Assembly: GCA_016293645.1 (NCBI GenBank)
Contig: JAEDDW010000022.1
Span: forward strand, 1 to 26,980
DNA length: 26,980 bases
From: Treponema sp.
Lineage (GTDB): Bacteria; Spirochaetota; Spirochaetia; Treponematales; Treponemataceae
Reading direction: 5' to 3'
The notes under the pieces were generated by a model that was not told the origin of the DNA, ran no database searches, and worked only from the letters and a program-made list of their open reading frames with translations. Both the position numbers and the translations under genes were made by a program. The number at the start of each line of letters is the position of its first letter. The first letter of the stretch is position 1. Below, piece after piece: positions 1 through 7,961 of the stretch.

Positions 1-26
1 AATTCATAATTCATAATTGTATATAA

Positions 27-55
27 TTGAACATGAATAAAGATTTCCATATAAT
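27..55 (+). promoter_or_regulatory. metG promoter, near-leaderless
   Basis: TTGAAC at 27-32, a 17-base spacer, and TATAAT at 50-55. The metG ATG begins 9 bases after the -10 box, so a normal start site (about 7 bases downstream) leaves only 1-3 untranslated bases. Seen directly; the transcription start is inferred. Confidence 0.65.
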
Positions 56-64
56 GGAAGCATT

Positions 65-2419
65 ATGGAAAACATTAAAATCAAGAATACTAGACGCCTT
101 GTAACATCGGCACTTCCTTACGTAAACAACATTCCACACCTTGGAAACCTCATACAGATGCTTTCCGCTGACGTTTATGCACGTTTCTGCAGAAGCCGCG
201 GATATGAAACAATGTACATTTTTGGTACAGATGAATACGGAACAGCGACAGAAACCCGTGCACTTCAGGAAAACAAAACACCACGTGAGCTTTGTGATTA
301 CTACTACAATGAGCACAAGAAAATCTACGACTGGTTCAAGATTGATGCAGACATGTTCGGACGTACATCAAACGACCAGTGTACTGAAATCACACAGAAT
401 CTTTACAAGGACCTTGAAAAGAACGGTTTCATCAAGGAACATTCCAACCAGCAGCTCTACTGCCCTAAATGCGCACGCTACCTTGCCGACCGCTATGTGA
501 ACGGAACATGCCCTAAGTGCGGTTACGAAGATGCACGCGGAGACCAGTGCGACGGTTGCGGTTCCCTACTCGAGCCAGTTGAACTCAAGAACCCTAGATG
601 TTCCGTATGTGGGGTTACTCCGGAAATTCGCGACACAAAGCACCTTTACATCGATCTTCCTTCCATCAGCAAAAATCTCGATGCTTATGTAAGCAAGACA
701 TCCGTAGAAGGAAAATGGTCTGACAACGCAATCAACATGACAAAGGCATGGATCCGTGACGGACTTATCGAACGTGCCATCACCCGCGACCTCAAGTGGG
801 GAATTCCTGTTCCTCGTGAAGGATTTGAGGACAAGGTTTTCTATGTTTGGTTCAACGCACCGATCGGCTACATCTCAATCACAAAGCAGCTTGCAGACGA
901 GCTCATAAAGGAATCAAAGACTTCATTCGACTGGAAATCATGGTGGCTTCCTTCAGAATCAAGTGATGAAAACGCAAAGAAACCTGTGGAACTTTTCCAG
1001 TTCATCGGAAAAGACAACATTCCGTTCCACACAGTCATCTTCCCATGCACATTGATGGGTTCCGGACGCGACTGGACAAAGCTGTTTCATATGAGTTCAA
1101 CTGAATACCTTAACTACGAAAACGACAAGTTCTCCAAGAGCCGTGGCGTAGGCGTATTCGGAACAGATGCCATCGAAACAGGAATTCCTGCAGACGCATG
1201 GAGATTCTACATTTTCTACAACAGACCGGAAAAGCAGGACTACCAGTTTACATGGAAGGAATTCCGCGAGAGGCTCAACGGAGAACTCATCGGAAACCTT
1301 GGCAACCTTGTGAACCGCACTCTCCTTTTCATCCAGAAATACTACAACTCAAAGATTCCGGATTCCCCGATCGACGAAGAAATCTGGTCACGTGTAAAGG
1401 AACTTGAAGCAAAGGTAACAGAAAACCTTGAATGGGCAAACCTCAAGGATGCCTTCCATCAGGTTTTTGAAATCTCTGACATCGGAAACAAGGCATTCCA
1501 GGACACAGAACCATGGAAGACAAAGGACACGGATCCTGAGCGCGCGGAAAAACTTCTCCACACCCTTGCATACATGATCAAGGATTTGATGATAATGGTA
1601 CATCCATACATGCCTCAGTATGCGGAAAAAATCATGTCTTACTTTGGCAAGACAATTTCGGAGCCTCATTTCAACGATGCAGATTTCGGGAAAGAATCAG
1701 ACGGAATCAAGCTCAACTGGAACAACCTTGGTGAGACATCCGGTCTTTCTACAGTCGGAACAACAGAAGTGTTCTTCACTCCTCTCGACCAGAAAGGAAT
1801 GGAAGCATTCCGCACAAAGTTTGCAGGAAAACAGGCAGACCGAGGCAACGAAAAGAAGGCCGATAAAAAGAAGGAAAAGAAAGCAAAGGCTGAACCTGTC
1901 GTTCTTCCTGCTGACCAGATGCCGGCTCACTTCAACAGCAAGATTGAACTGCGCGTTGCAAAAATCCTCAAGGTAGAAAACAATCCTGAAAGCGACAAGC
2001 TCTATGTTGAAACCCTTGACGACGGAACAGGAACGGAACGCATCATCCAGAGCGGACTCCGTGACTACTTGAAGCCGGAGGACCTTCTTGGAAAGAACAT
2101 CATCCTCGCATACAACCTTGCACCAAGAAAAATGCGCGGAATCGAAAGTCACGGTATGCTTCTTGCGGCAGACTACAAAGATGCAGACGGAAAAGACTGC
2201 GTAGAACCTCTCGAAGCTCCATGGGCAGTTCCTGGTACCAAGGTAATCCTTGAAGGTGCAGATGTAAACGCAGAAAAGCCTGCAGAAATCACTGCTGATG
2301 ATTTCTTTGCTGTTGAAATCAAGGCAGTAAACAACAATGTAACAATTGGTGGTGTAAATCTTACAGTTGACGGAAAAGTTCTCAAAACTGTCAAGACTGT
2401 AAACGGAGACATCCACTAA
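65..2419 (+). CDS. metG: Methionyl-tRNA synthetase with C-terminal tRNA-binding domain
   Basis: Class I aminoacyl-tRNA synthetase that charges tRNA-Met in the cytoplasm. The 784-residue protein shows the HIGH-type motif PHLGN (residues 24-28) and the KMSKS-type loop KFSKS (355-359). Between them lie four CxxC pairs (Cys133/136, 149/152, 162/165, 179/182), which is the two-zinc form of the connective peptide. After the anticodon-binding helices comes a lysine-rich linker (about residues 595-620), then an EMAP-II/Trbp111-type OB-fold beginning near IELRVAKIL. Length and architecture fit a complete long-form MetRS. The ATG at 65 is 9 bases after a TATAAT box. The GGAAG in between would lie upstream of or at the transcription start, so it is probably not a working Shine-Dalgarno. 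Identification is secure. Confidence 0.97.
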   Translation: MENIKIKNTRRLVTSALPYVNNIPHLGNLIQMLSADVYARFCRSRGYETMYIFGTDEYGTATETRALQENKTPRELCDYYYNEHKKIYDWFKIDADMFGRTSNDQCTEITQNLYKDLEKNGFIKEHSNQQLYCPKCARYLADRYVNGTCPKCGYEDARGDQCDGCGSLLEPVELKNPRCSVCGVTPEIRDTKHLYIDLPSISKNLDAYVSKTSVEGKWSDNAINMTKAWIRDGLIERAITRDLKWGIPVPREGFEDKVFYVWFNAPIGYISITKQLADELIKESKTSFDWKSWWLPSESSDENAKKPVELFQFIGKDNIPFHTVIFPCTLMGSGRDWTKLFHMSSTEYLNYENDKFSKSRGVGVFGTDAIETGIPADAWRFYIFYNRPEKQDYQFTWKEFRERLNGELIGNLGNLVNRTLLFIQKYYNSKIPDSPIDEEIWSRVKELEAKVTENLEWANLKDAFHQVFEISDIGNKAFQDTEPWKTKDTDPERAEKLLHTLAYMIKDLMIMVHPYMPQYAEKIMSYFGKTISEPHFNDADFGKESDGIKLNWNNLGETSGLSTVGTTEVFFTPLDQKGMEAFRTKFAGKQADRGNEKKADKKKEKKAKAEPVVLPADQMPAHFNSKIELRVAKILKVENNPESDKLYVETLDDGTGTERIIQSGLRDYLKPEDLLGKNIILAYNLAPRKMRGIESHGMLLAADYKDADGKDCVEPLEAPWAVPGTKVILEGADVNAEKPAEITADDFFAVEIKAVNNNVTIGGVNLTVDGKVLKTVKTVNGDIH

Positions 2420-2436
2420 TCAGACCATCCGATTCC

Positions 2437-2510
2437 TTCGACAGGTTCAGGAATTTTAAGAAACAATGCAACAGGGGTGCTGAGCCTGTCGAAGCACCCT
2501 TTTTATTTTT
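2437..2510 (+). terminator. Palindromic repeat and terminator after metG
   Basis: Two overlapping structures. TTCGACAGGTTCAG (2437-2450) is an inverted copy of CTGAGCCTGTCGAA (2480-2493) with one mismatch. GGGTGCT (2475-2481) pairs perfectly with AGCACCC (2493-2499) around an 11-base loop, followed by a T-rich tract to 2510. The second structure has the form of a rho-independent terminator for metG. The TGAGCCTGTCGAA core resembles short dispersed intergenic palindromes seen in many bacteria, so this may be a repeat adopted as a terminator. The next gene starts only 3-7 bases after the T tract. Confidence 0.7.
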
Positions 2511-2513
2511 TAC

Positions 2514-3602
2514 ATGATGCGATTTTTACAGACCAAATTCTGGGCGGAATTCAAAAGCAACCACGGTTGGAAAAGCTGTCCGGTCAAAGTAGATGAAACC
2601 ACATACAGCGTACTCATCCGCCAGCTTGACTTGAAATACAAAAAAATCTCAATTGCTTACATTCCGATGGCTCCTGAATGTTCCGGAAAATTGGAAGCAG
2701 AATGCGTGAATCTAAAGAATAAACTTTCGGAACTTTCCTCTGCAATCAAACCCCAGCTTCCTTCAAATACCTTCTGCATCCGTTTTGATCCGGCCATGGA
2801 TTTCGATGCCCCATCGAAACGTGATGAATATGTACAAAATTTCACACTAACAAACGGTAGTACATCTATAAAAAAGGCCAAAACCAACATTCAGCCACCG
2901 GATACTACCATACTTTCGTTAGTTGAGAATCATGAAAAGAAAACTGACGAACAGTTGTTATCTGCCATGAAAAGCAAATGGCGTTACAATATAAAACTTG
3001 CATCAAAAAAAGGTGTTGAAGTACTTAAATTCTCATATGAGGACAAAGATTTTCACGAAGCTTTTGAGAATTTCTATACCCTGTTCCAGCAGACAAGCCA
3101 GCGTGACGGAGTTCAGTTTCATTCAAAGAAATATTATGAGGATCTTCTGCAGCTTTCGACACAGTCAGCAAACGCAAATGCTGACAATGTAAAAGTTACT
3201 TTGTATCTTGCAAAACATGAAGATGACTACCTTGCCGGAATCATTACACTTTTCTGCGGAACTGAAACCACTCCAGGAGAGGCCGTCTACCTGTACGGTG
3301 CAAGCGGAAACATAAAAAGAAATCTTATGCCGGCTTATCTTCTTCAGTGGACTGCCATCCAGGATGCAAAAGAATACGGATGCCTTACCTATGACTTCTA
3401 CGGAATGCCACCTACAGATGATGAGAATCATCCGATGCATGGCCTGTATCTTTTCAAGACTGGTTTTGGCGGAAAAAACACTCACCGCCCAGGAAGCTTT
3501 GATGCGATTCTGAACAAAAACGATTACAGACTATATGCTGCCGTGGAAAATTTACGTGCCTTTTATTACAAGGTGATCGTAAAAAAACTTCACGGCAGAT
3601 GA
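2514..3602 (+). CDS. FemAB/FemX-type peptidoglycan bridge aminoacyltransferase (GNAT fold)
   Basis: A 362-residue protein recognised as a FemAB family member. It begins FLQTKFWAEFKSNHGWK, the usual N-terminus of spirochaetal FemX-like proteins, and ends in an acetyltransferase-like half with YLYGASGNIKRNLMPAYLLQW and the YDFYGMPP segment. Known members add amino acids from aminoacyl-tRNA to the lipid-linked peptidoglycan precursor in the cytoplasm; substrate cannot be read here. ATG codons lie at 2514 and 2517, directly after the metG terminator T tract, and no Shine-Dalgarno is visible. A poor TATTTT at 2504-2509 would make 2517 leaderless. Either ATG preserves the family N-terminus. The gene converges on the GH57 gene with 15 bases between stops. 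Confidence 0.85.
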   Translation: MMRFLQTKFWAEFKSNHGWKSCPVKVDETTYSVLIRQLDLKYKKISIAYIPMAPECSGKLEAECVNLKNKLSELSSAIKPQLPSNTFCIRFDPAMDFDAPSKRDEYVQNFTLTNGSTSIKKAKTNIQPPDTTILSLVENHEKKTDEQLLSAMKSKWRYNIKLASKKGVEVLKFSYEDKDFHEAFENFYTLFQQTSQRDGVQFHSKKYYEDLLQLSTQSANANADNVKVTLYLAKHEDDYLAGIITLFCGTETTPGEAVYLYGASGNIKRNLMPAYLLQWTAIQDAKEYGCLTYDFYGMPPTDDENHPMHGLYLFKTGFGGKNTHRPGSFDAILNKNDYRLYAAVENLRAFYYKVIVKKLHGR

Positions 3603-3617
3603 CATAAAAATCCGTTG

Positions 3618-5603
3618 TTACTGTTTTTTTACAGGGACGACGGACAGGACAATTGATTTTTCTTTTTCCATTCCTGGAGCAAGACTTAAATTCCAGAAAA
3701 GACTTGTGATCAAAGTCTTTGAAATTTCATCGAAGCTGTCCATTTTTGTACAAGGTCTTTTAAAACCAACAAGAGAACATACCAGACCGGATTCCTCATT
3801 TGGTTCAATGACAAAATTTCTTTTATCAGCCTCATCCTTGACCTGAATAAAACTTATTCCGTTGTTGAAAACGAATTTCTTTTTACGGTCGAAAATTCTT
3901 CGCTCTTCACCGTGGACAACCTCAGCACCGTACTGTTCTCCATTGGAATAATTTTTATCAAACCTTGTCTGAGCAAAATTAAGTTCCACAGCAAAGAAAG
4001 CATTGATTTCTTCATCGCCTTCATTTTTCAAAATGTACTGCACGTTTATGCCAGACTGAGTGAACGTAATGTTTTTTCTGAGGGTAACAGGGATTTTGTT
4101 TTCAGAAAACAATCCATTTGCCTCAAGGAATATTTCCTTTCTTTTATTCTCAAGTTTTCTTTCACGGAACATGATTTCAGAAAACATGGGAGTCACAACA
4201 TGATTGTCATCAAGATACTGTTTCAGATCATTTGCTGCACCAAGATGCTCAACAAAAAGCCCACGGATATAATTGTCTGAGAATCCGTCATACTTCCCGA
4301 TACCGGAAAGACTTGTCGCATAATTCGAACTGGATTTCACCAGGTTGAAATCCCTGACCTGTCCACCTTTCAAGGTAACAACAGCATTATATTTTTCCAT
4401 AAATGCAACATATTCATTCAATCCGTCGCCATTATAATCATAAGAAGTCAAAGATTCCTTGAATTTCTTTGCGGCATCGCGGACATATCGTTCAGCTTCA
4501 TTCAGCAGCCTGTAGGCATCCTGTCTTTTCTGAGCGACCGCAGGCAATCCGAGTGGATAGGATACAATGTTTATACCGCATTGAGCATTCCAAAGATTCT
4601 GCATTGCGGAAAGTTTTCTGACTTTATCACCGCCTTTGCATTGACAGCTGAGCATGCTGATGTAAAGCATACGTTCATAAAGACGTTTGTTCTGAGGATA
4701 CAGATCAAGATAATCATGAATGGTCAAAGGAAAATGTCTTTCATTCTCATTGATTTCATAAGGCGAAGTAGCCCATTTTGCAATATCCCAATCCATGCCG
4801 GATGGAACGTAGGCGCTTATACAAGTTTTTGAAGATTTAAGGTATTCATACGGCAAAACAAAATCAAGAGTCTTTTCCTGAAAATTTGAATCAAGTACAA
4901 AATCAAAAACATTGTTCCAGAAACCACATGACAGAAGTTTTTCAAAATATTCAAAATCAATGGAAATCGAAATCAGAGAAACATCATTTTCAGATTGTCT
5001 GTTTTTTTCATAAAACTTGACAAGACGCTTGGTCCAATCCTTCTTATTCTCCGTAGTTTCAGGAAGAAGATTTTTGTATGTAGGCAAGATTTTGATGCTC
5101 TTTCCCTGTTCACTTGAGATAAGTGGTAGACATTTCAGATACTTCTGAGGTACAAGGGAACTATCGAGAAAGACATAATCCATTCCGCTTGAATAGAAGG
5201 ACATTACAAGCATAGGATCCCAGACATTGCCAAAAAGATACATTCCGTACGGACATTTTCCCAGTGAGGAACTGATGGACAAAGACATTTTTTCTATCTG
5301 CCCCAACCTGTCAGAGGAATTGATCAAAGGAAAAACCGGAGCATAGTAACCTCCTCCGATTATCTCTATCTGTTTTCTGTCAAGAAGATCTTTTAAAAGC
5401 TCTATTGATTCAGGATGTTTTCGTTCATAGTAGTCAAGCTGAGGACCTGTAAAAGCAATGGAAAGATAAAAATCAGGATGGGAATAAAGAAAGGTCAGCG
5501 CGCCCTTGAAAACTTTCTGGTAATTGTCTTCCAGAAGGCTTTGATCTTTACCCGAGGCTATGTCAGCAGCAAGTTCAAGACAAACATTAATCTGGCTCAT
5601 CAT
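3618..5603 (-). CDS. GH57 family protein (4-alpha-glucanotransferase-like) lacking the catalytic nucleophile
   Basis: About 661 residues, the size of Thermococcus-type GH57 4-alpha-glucanotransferase with its DUF1925 and DUF1926 C-terminal parts. Family landmarks are FTGPQLDYYERKHPE (51-65), GGGYYAPVFPLI (83-94), YLFGNVWDP (122-130) and LYPQNKRLYERM (301-312). Several key positions differ: the N-terminal HQP motif is replaced, the usual Glu of GGGYYEP is Ala88, and the nucleophile Glu of WLxERVWEP aligns with Gly125. The Asp of DGEKFG may survive as Asp216. The protein is probably a non-hydrolytic glucan-binding or regulatory homologue. It is the last gene of the Rnf-like operon, 36 bases after rnfB. 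An in-frame TTG at 5639 exists, but GGAGGT at 5607-5612 points to the ATG pair at 5603/5600; 5600 has the better 6-base spacing. Confidence 0.82.
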   Translation of the reverse strand: MMSQINVCLELAADIASGKDQSLLEDNYQKVFKGALTFLYSHPDFYLSIAFTGPQLDYYERKHPESIELLKDLLDRKQIEIIGGGYYAPVFPLINSSDRLGQIEKMSLSISSSLGKCPYGMYLFGNVWDPMLVMSFYSSGMDYVFLDSSLVPQKYLKCLPLISSEQGKSIKILPTYKNLLPETTENKKDWTKRLVKFYEKNRQSENDVSLISISIDFEYFEKLLSCGFWNNVFDFVLDSNFQEKTLDFVLPYEYLKSSKTCISAYVPSGMDWDIAKWATSPYEINENERHFPLTIHDYLDLYPQNKRLYERMLYISMLSCQCKGGDKVRKLSAMQNLWNAQCGINIVSYPLGLPAVAQKRQDAYRLLNEAERYVRDAAKKFKESLTSYDYNGDGLNEYVAFMEKYNAVVTLKGGQVRDFNLVKSSSNYATSLSGIGKYDGFSDNYIRGLFVEHLGAANDLKQYLDDNHVVTPMFSEIMFRERKLENKRKEIFLEANGLFSENKIPVTLRKNITFTQSGINVQYILKNEGDEEINAFFAVELNFAQTRFDKNYSNGEQYGAEVVHGEERRIFDRKKKFVFNNGISFIQVKDEADKRNFVIEPNEESGLVCSLVGFKRPCTKMDSFDEISKTLITSLFWNLSLAPGMEKEKSIVLSVVPVKKQ

Positions 5604-5606
5604 TCT

Positions 5607-5612
5607 ACCTCC
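5607..5612 (-). promoter_or_regulatory. Strong ribosome binding site deciding the GH57-like start
   Basis: On the minus strand this reads GGAGGT, the best Shine-Dalgarno in the window. It lies 3 bases before ATG 5603 and 6 bases before ATG 5600, inside the reading frame that would begin at TTG 5639. It therefore argues against the longer product. Confidence 0.8.
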
Positions 5613-5639
5613 AATTTTTTTGACGGATAAATTCTTCAA

Positions 5640-6248
5640 TTATTTTTTACTGAAACTAAAAAAAGAAAATATTCTATCAGAAAGCATGACTCCCGCAGTA
5701 TCTTGTTCAATTTCACTTTCTTTCAGATATTCCGAACATCCGTTTTTTTCAGTAAATTCAGCAGAACACAAGACTGCAGTTTTTGTTGAAACTGGAATAA
5801 GTTTTATGATTTTCTTTGGACACACGCCAATACATTTTCCACATCCATTACAAAGAGAATTTACAACAGCTGTACCATTAACAACATGAATTGCATTTCT
5901 TGAACATGCAGCGGCACAATCACCAAATCCGATGCATCCATATTTGCAGTCATGTTCAGTTTCAGTCATCGATGCAAAAAGAGCACAGTTCTTTGGTCCA
6001 TCATAATAAAACCTTTTTCCAGAAATATCTTTCTTTGCCGAACACATGACAACAGCTTTTTTATCTTCAATTTTATCATAAGTTTCCATCAAAGATGGTT
6101 TCACCCTTATTTCATTTTCAGAAAAAATAGGCTTGTTGAAAGAGATGTTCTGGGCCCGCAATGAAGCCACGAGCATATCAAAAATAAAAACAAAAACAAC
6201 AGAGATGACTATCAAAAACAAAATCATTATGAGAATGGTAAAAATCAC
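5640..6248 (-). CDS. rnfB: RnfB-like ferredoxin subunit, shortened
   Basis: A 202-residue membrane-anchored iron-sulfur protein. An N-terminal helix (about 2-24) is followed by VVMCSAKK..FYYDG..C and then CKYGCIGFGDCAAAC (Cys101, 105, 111, 115) and CNGCGKCIGVCPKK (Cys133, 136, 139, 143). This matches the clostridial-type RnfB middle region, which accepts electrons from ferredoxin in canonical complexes. The first RnfB cluster region (CGxCGYPGC type) is absent between the membrane helix and residue 66, and the extra C-terminal ferredoxin clusters found in long RnfB proteins are also missing. The start overlaps the rnfA stop by 4 bases. Assignment rests on motifs plus its place as last rnf gene; two clusters appear intact. 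Confidence 0.85.
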   Translation of the reverse strand: MIFTILIMILFLIVISVVFVFIFDMLVASLRAQNISFNKPIFSENEIRVKPSLMETYDKIEDKKAVVMCSAKKDISGKRFYYDGPKNCALFASMTETEHDCKYGCIGFGDCAAACSRNAIHVVNGTAVVNSLCNGCGKCIGVCPKKIIKLIPVSTKTAVLCSAEFTEKNGCSEYLKESEIEQDTAGVMLSDRIFSFFSFSKK

Positions 6249-6802
6249 AGGAACGCTCCTTTATTCAACCATGACACATTCCATGATAAAACAATGAACA
6301 TGATAATGGCAATCGAAACGAGAAGAAAACCGGTTTTTTCATATTCCAGTTTTTTTCTGTTAAGATCATTTCTTCTGGTAATTGCAAAAACAAAAGGAAC
6401 AACAAAGAAGAAAGAAATTATTGAAAGACATGAAATGAATACACATTCTCCAAAAGAATTAGATTCCGTAAGTCCAATCAGAACAAACATTATGGCAATT
6501 CCAGATTCAACAGCGCTGATTCTTGCTGTAATTCTTATTATGGCTTCAATAAAAACCGAAATCGCAAGAAACAGCAGGATCACAACAAAAGGATAAAGTT
6601 CAGCAAGATCAGATGGAACCAGAAGCCCATTCACGATGAGATAAGACAATGCTGATGTAGATGATACACATAAAATCATCTTCGTCATCTTAATGAAGAT
6701 ATCGTGCTTTTTCTTGCTTAAAAAGAAAGAACGTTCAATACCAATGCCATAGATGAGGACAACGGAACTATAAAAAATGTAGTAGAACAATGAACCTATC
6801 AT
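6245..6802 (-). CDS. rnfA: RnfA-like membrane subunit, iron-binding cysteines absent
   Basis: A 185-residue protein with about six hydrophobic segments, the usual size for RnfA/RnfE/NqrD/NqrE. The N-terminal segment SSVVLIYGIGIERSFFLSKK (12-31) aligns with the family pattern NNFVLxxFLGICPFLGVSKK. The Asn pair is lost and Glu23 stands where the conserved Cys is expected. The second conserved Cys (TTNCAVLG) aligns near SGIAIMFVLIG (100-110), with no Cys. In Rnf and Nqr, four such cysteines from the two paired subunits hold an iron-sulfur centre in the membrane. The gene overlaps rnfE and rnfB by 4 bases each. Identity comes from size, topology, SKK motif and operon position rather than strong similarity. 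Confidence 0.7.
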   Translation of the reverse strand: MIGSLFYYIFYSSVVLIYGIGIERSFFLSKKKHDIFIKMTKMILCVSSTSALSYLIVNGLLVPSDLAELYPFVVILLFLAISVFIEAIIRITARISAVESGIAIMFVLIGLTESNSFGECVFISCLSIISFFFVVPFVFAITRRNDLNRKKLEYEKTGFLLVSIAIIMFIVLSWNVSWLNKGAFL

Positions 6803-7419
6803 TTTACACTCCTTTCCGATGTTGCAAGGATTTCAATTTTTTTCATGGCAGAAGCGATCACGGCAATCATAATTGCAACGAGAACTACAGCACCCGGCAT
6901 GGATCCCCAGAAGAAGCCCATAAAGGACAAGGAATTTTCATTAATGATCTGAAATTCAATGAGTCCAGAAGCACAAGGCAAAGAAATAGTTCCGTATGAA
7001 ATTATTTCTCTGATGATAAAAAAGAAAAGTGCAAAAATAGAAAATGAAATACATTTTCCAAGAGAGTGATTCAGCATCTCTGAGAGTTTCAAACCGCTGT
7101 GTCTGTAAAGATTACCAAGGATAAATGCTGTCAAAGCCGGAACATAAATATTTATTCCAAGAATGAATGCAGTTATCGGCGAAATTATTATTAAAATCTG
7201 TCTTACAAGAAGACAAGTTGAAATAAGCATGGCGGCAATCAGGACACTTCTAAGACCATATTCAAAAAACATGGAAACAAACTGTTTGAAAAGAATTCCC
7301 AGAAGAGAAAGAAGATAAAGCATGACGATAATTACAATTCCATAGGCAAGCCGGCCAGGAACAGGAACAAGGGTTGCAAGAGAAAGTGCAGTATAGACAT
7401 ACAACTCATTTTTTTTCAT
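6799..7419 (-). CDS. rnfE: RnfE-like membrane subunit, iron-binding cysteines absent
   Basis: A 206-residue hydrophobic protein with about six membrane segments in the rnfE position of the rnfCDGEAB order. The segment LYVYTALSLATLVPVPGRLAYG (6-27) occupies the place of the family motif NPVFVxxLGLCPxLAVT, and GINIYVPALTAFILGN (88-103) that of GIFIPLIVVNCxILGR. Neither contains the conserved Cys; the three cysteines present (69, 123, 149) lie elsewhere. The C-terminal tail is longer than in typical RnfE. It overlaps rnfG by 1 base and rnfA by 4. Function as a partner of the RnfA-like protein is inferred from context. Confidence 0.65.
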   Translation of the reverse strand: MKKNELYVYTALSLATLVPVPGRLAYGIVIIVMLYLLSLLGILFKQFVSMFFEYGLRSVLIAAMLISTCLLVRQILIIISPITAFILGINIYVPALTAFILGNLYRHSGLKLSEMLNHSLGKCISFSIFALFFFIIREIISYGTISLPCASGLIEFQIINENSLSFMGFFWGSMPGAVVLVAIMIAVIASAMKKIEILATSERSVK

Positions 7420-7958
7420 TACTTTACTCCTTTTGCGCCTGCATCAAGATTATTTACGATGGCAGGAATTTTTCCTGCCCAATAGGCAATCTGAGAATTC
7501 ATGGATGAGTTTTTAACAGATTTTGAAACAGGAACATCCAATTGTGCAAAATCTACAAAGATGACATTTCCATTTGAACGGCTGAAAAGATAGACTGCAG
7601 CCATAGGACCATACAATGTCGGAACCCTTATGATGACTGCATAATCGTAGGATTTCTTATTATCCTCAACAGAATTCAATTTATAGACTGCACAATTCAC
7701 AGTCATTCCAGAATTCACTTTAACATATTCACCGACAGAATATTCTGAAATTGAGTTCAAGAGAAAAACTTTTCCAATTTCACTCCTCAAACCTGTCCTC
7801 CAGGACTTTCTGCTGACAAGAGATAGTGTAACAAGCAGACCTAAAAAGACAACAAGAATGCCACAAAAAATTCCGGCTCTGATCGAAATTTTTTTGTAGA
7901 ACATTTTCATTGCATCTGTTTCTTTAACATCAATTTCTTCACTCAATTGATCAAGCAT
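7419..7958 (-). CDS. rnfG: RnfG-position membrane-anchored protein without flavinylation motif
   Basis: A 179-residue protein with a cytoplasmic N-terminus, one membrane helix (about 29-49) and an extracytoplasmic domain, the layout of RnfG/NqrC. Canonical RnfG carries covalent FMN on the Thr of a DxxSGATxT motif near the C-terminus, added by ApbE. No such motif is present. The C-terminus ends LDAGAKGVK, which keeps only a GA dipeptide and has Lys where Thr would be. The ATG at 7958 has GAGGT about 8 bases upstream, and rnfD ends 3 bases before it. The name rests mainly on position and topology; it could equally be called a hypothetical FMN_bind-like protein. Confidence 0.6.
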   Translation of the reverse strand: MLDQLSEEIDVKETDAMKMFYKKISIRAGIFCGILVVFLGLLVTLSLVSRKSWRTGLRSEIGKVFLLNSISEYSVGEYVKVNSGMTVNCAVYKLNSVEDNKKSYDYAVIIRVPTLYGPMAAVYLFSRSNGNVIFVDFAQLDVPVSKSVKNSSMNSQIAYWAGKIPAIVNNLDAGAKGVK

Positions 7959-7961
7959 ATA

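Noticed and set aside
1..30. Short AATTCAT direct repeats at the window start
   Set aside because: Only two to three copies of a 7-base AT-rich unit next to a promoter; too short to call a repeat element.
1697..2416. A 239-residue minus-strand open frame inside metG
   Set aside because: It lies wholly under the conserved tRNA-binding domain of MetRS and has no ribosome site or recognisable motif.
5604..5639. TTG start at 5639 for the GH57-like gene
   Set aside because: It directly abuts the rnfB stop but has no ribosome site of its own, while GGAGGT inside this stretch serves the ATG pair at 5603/5600.
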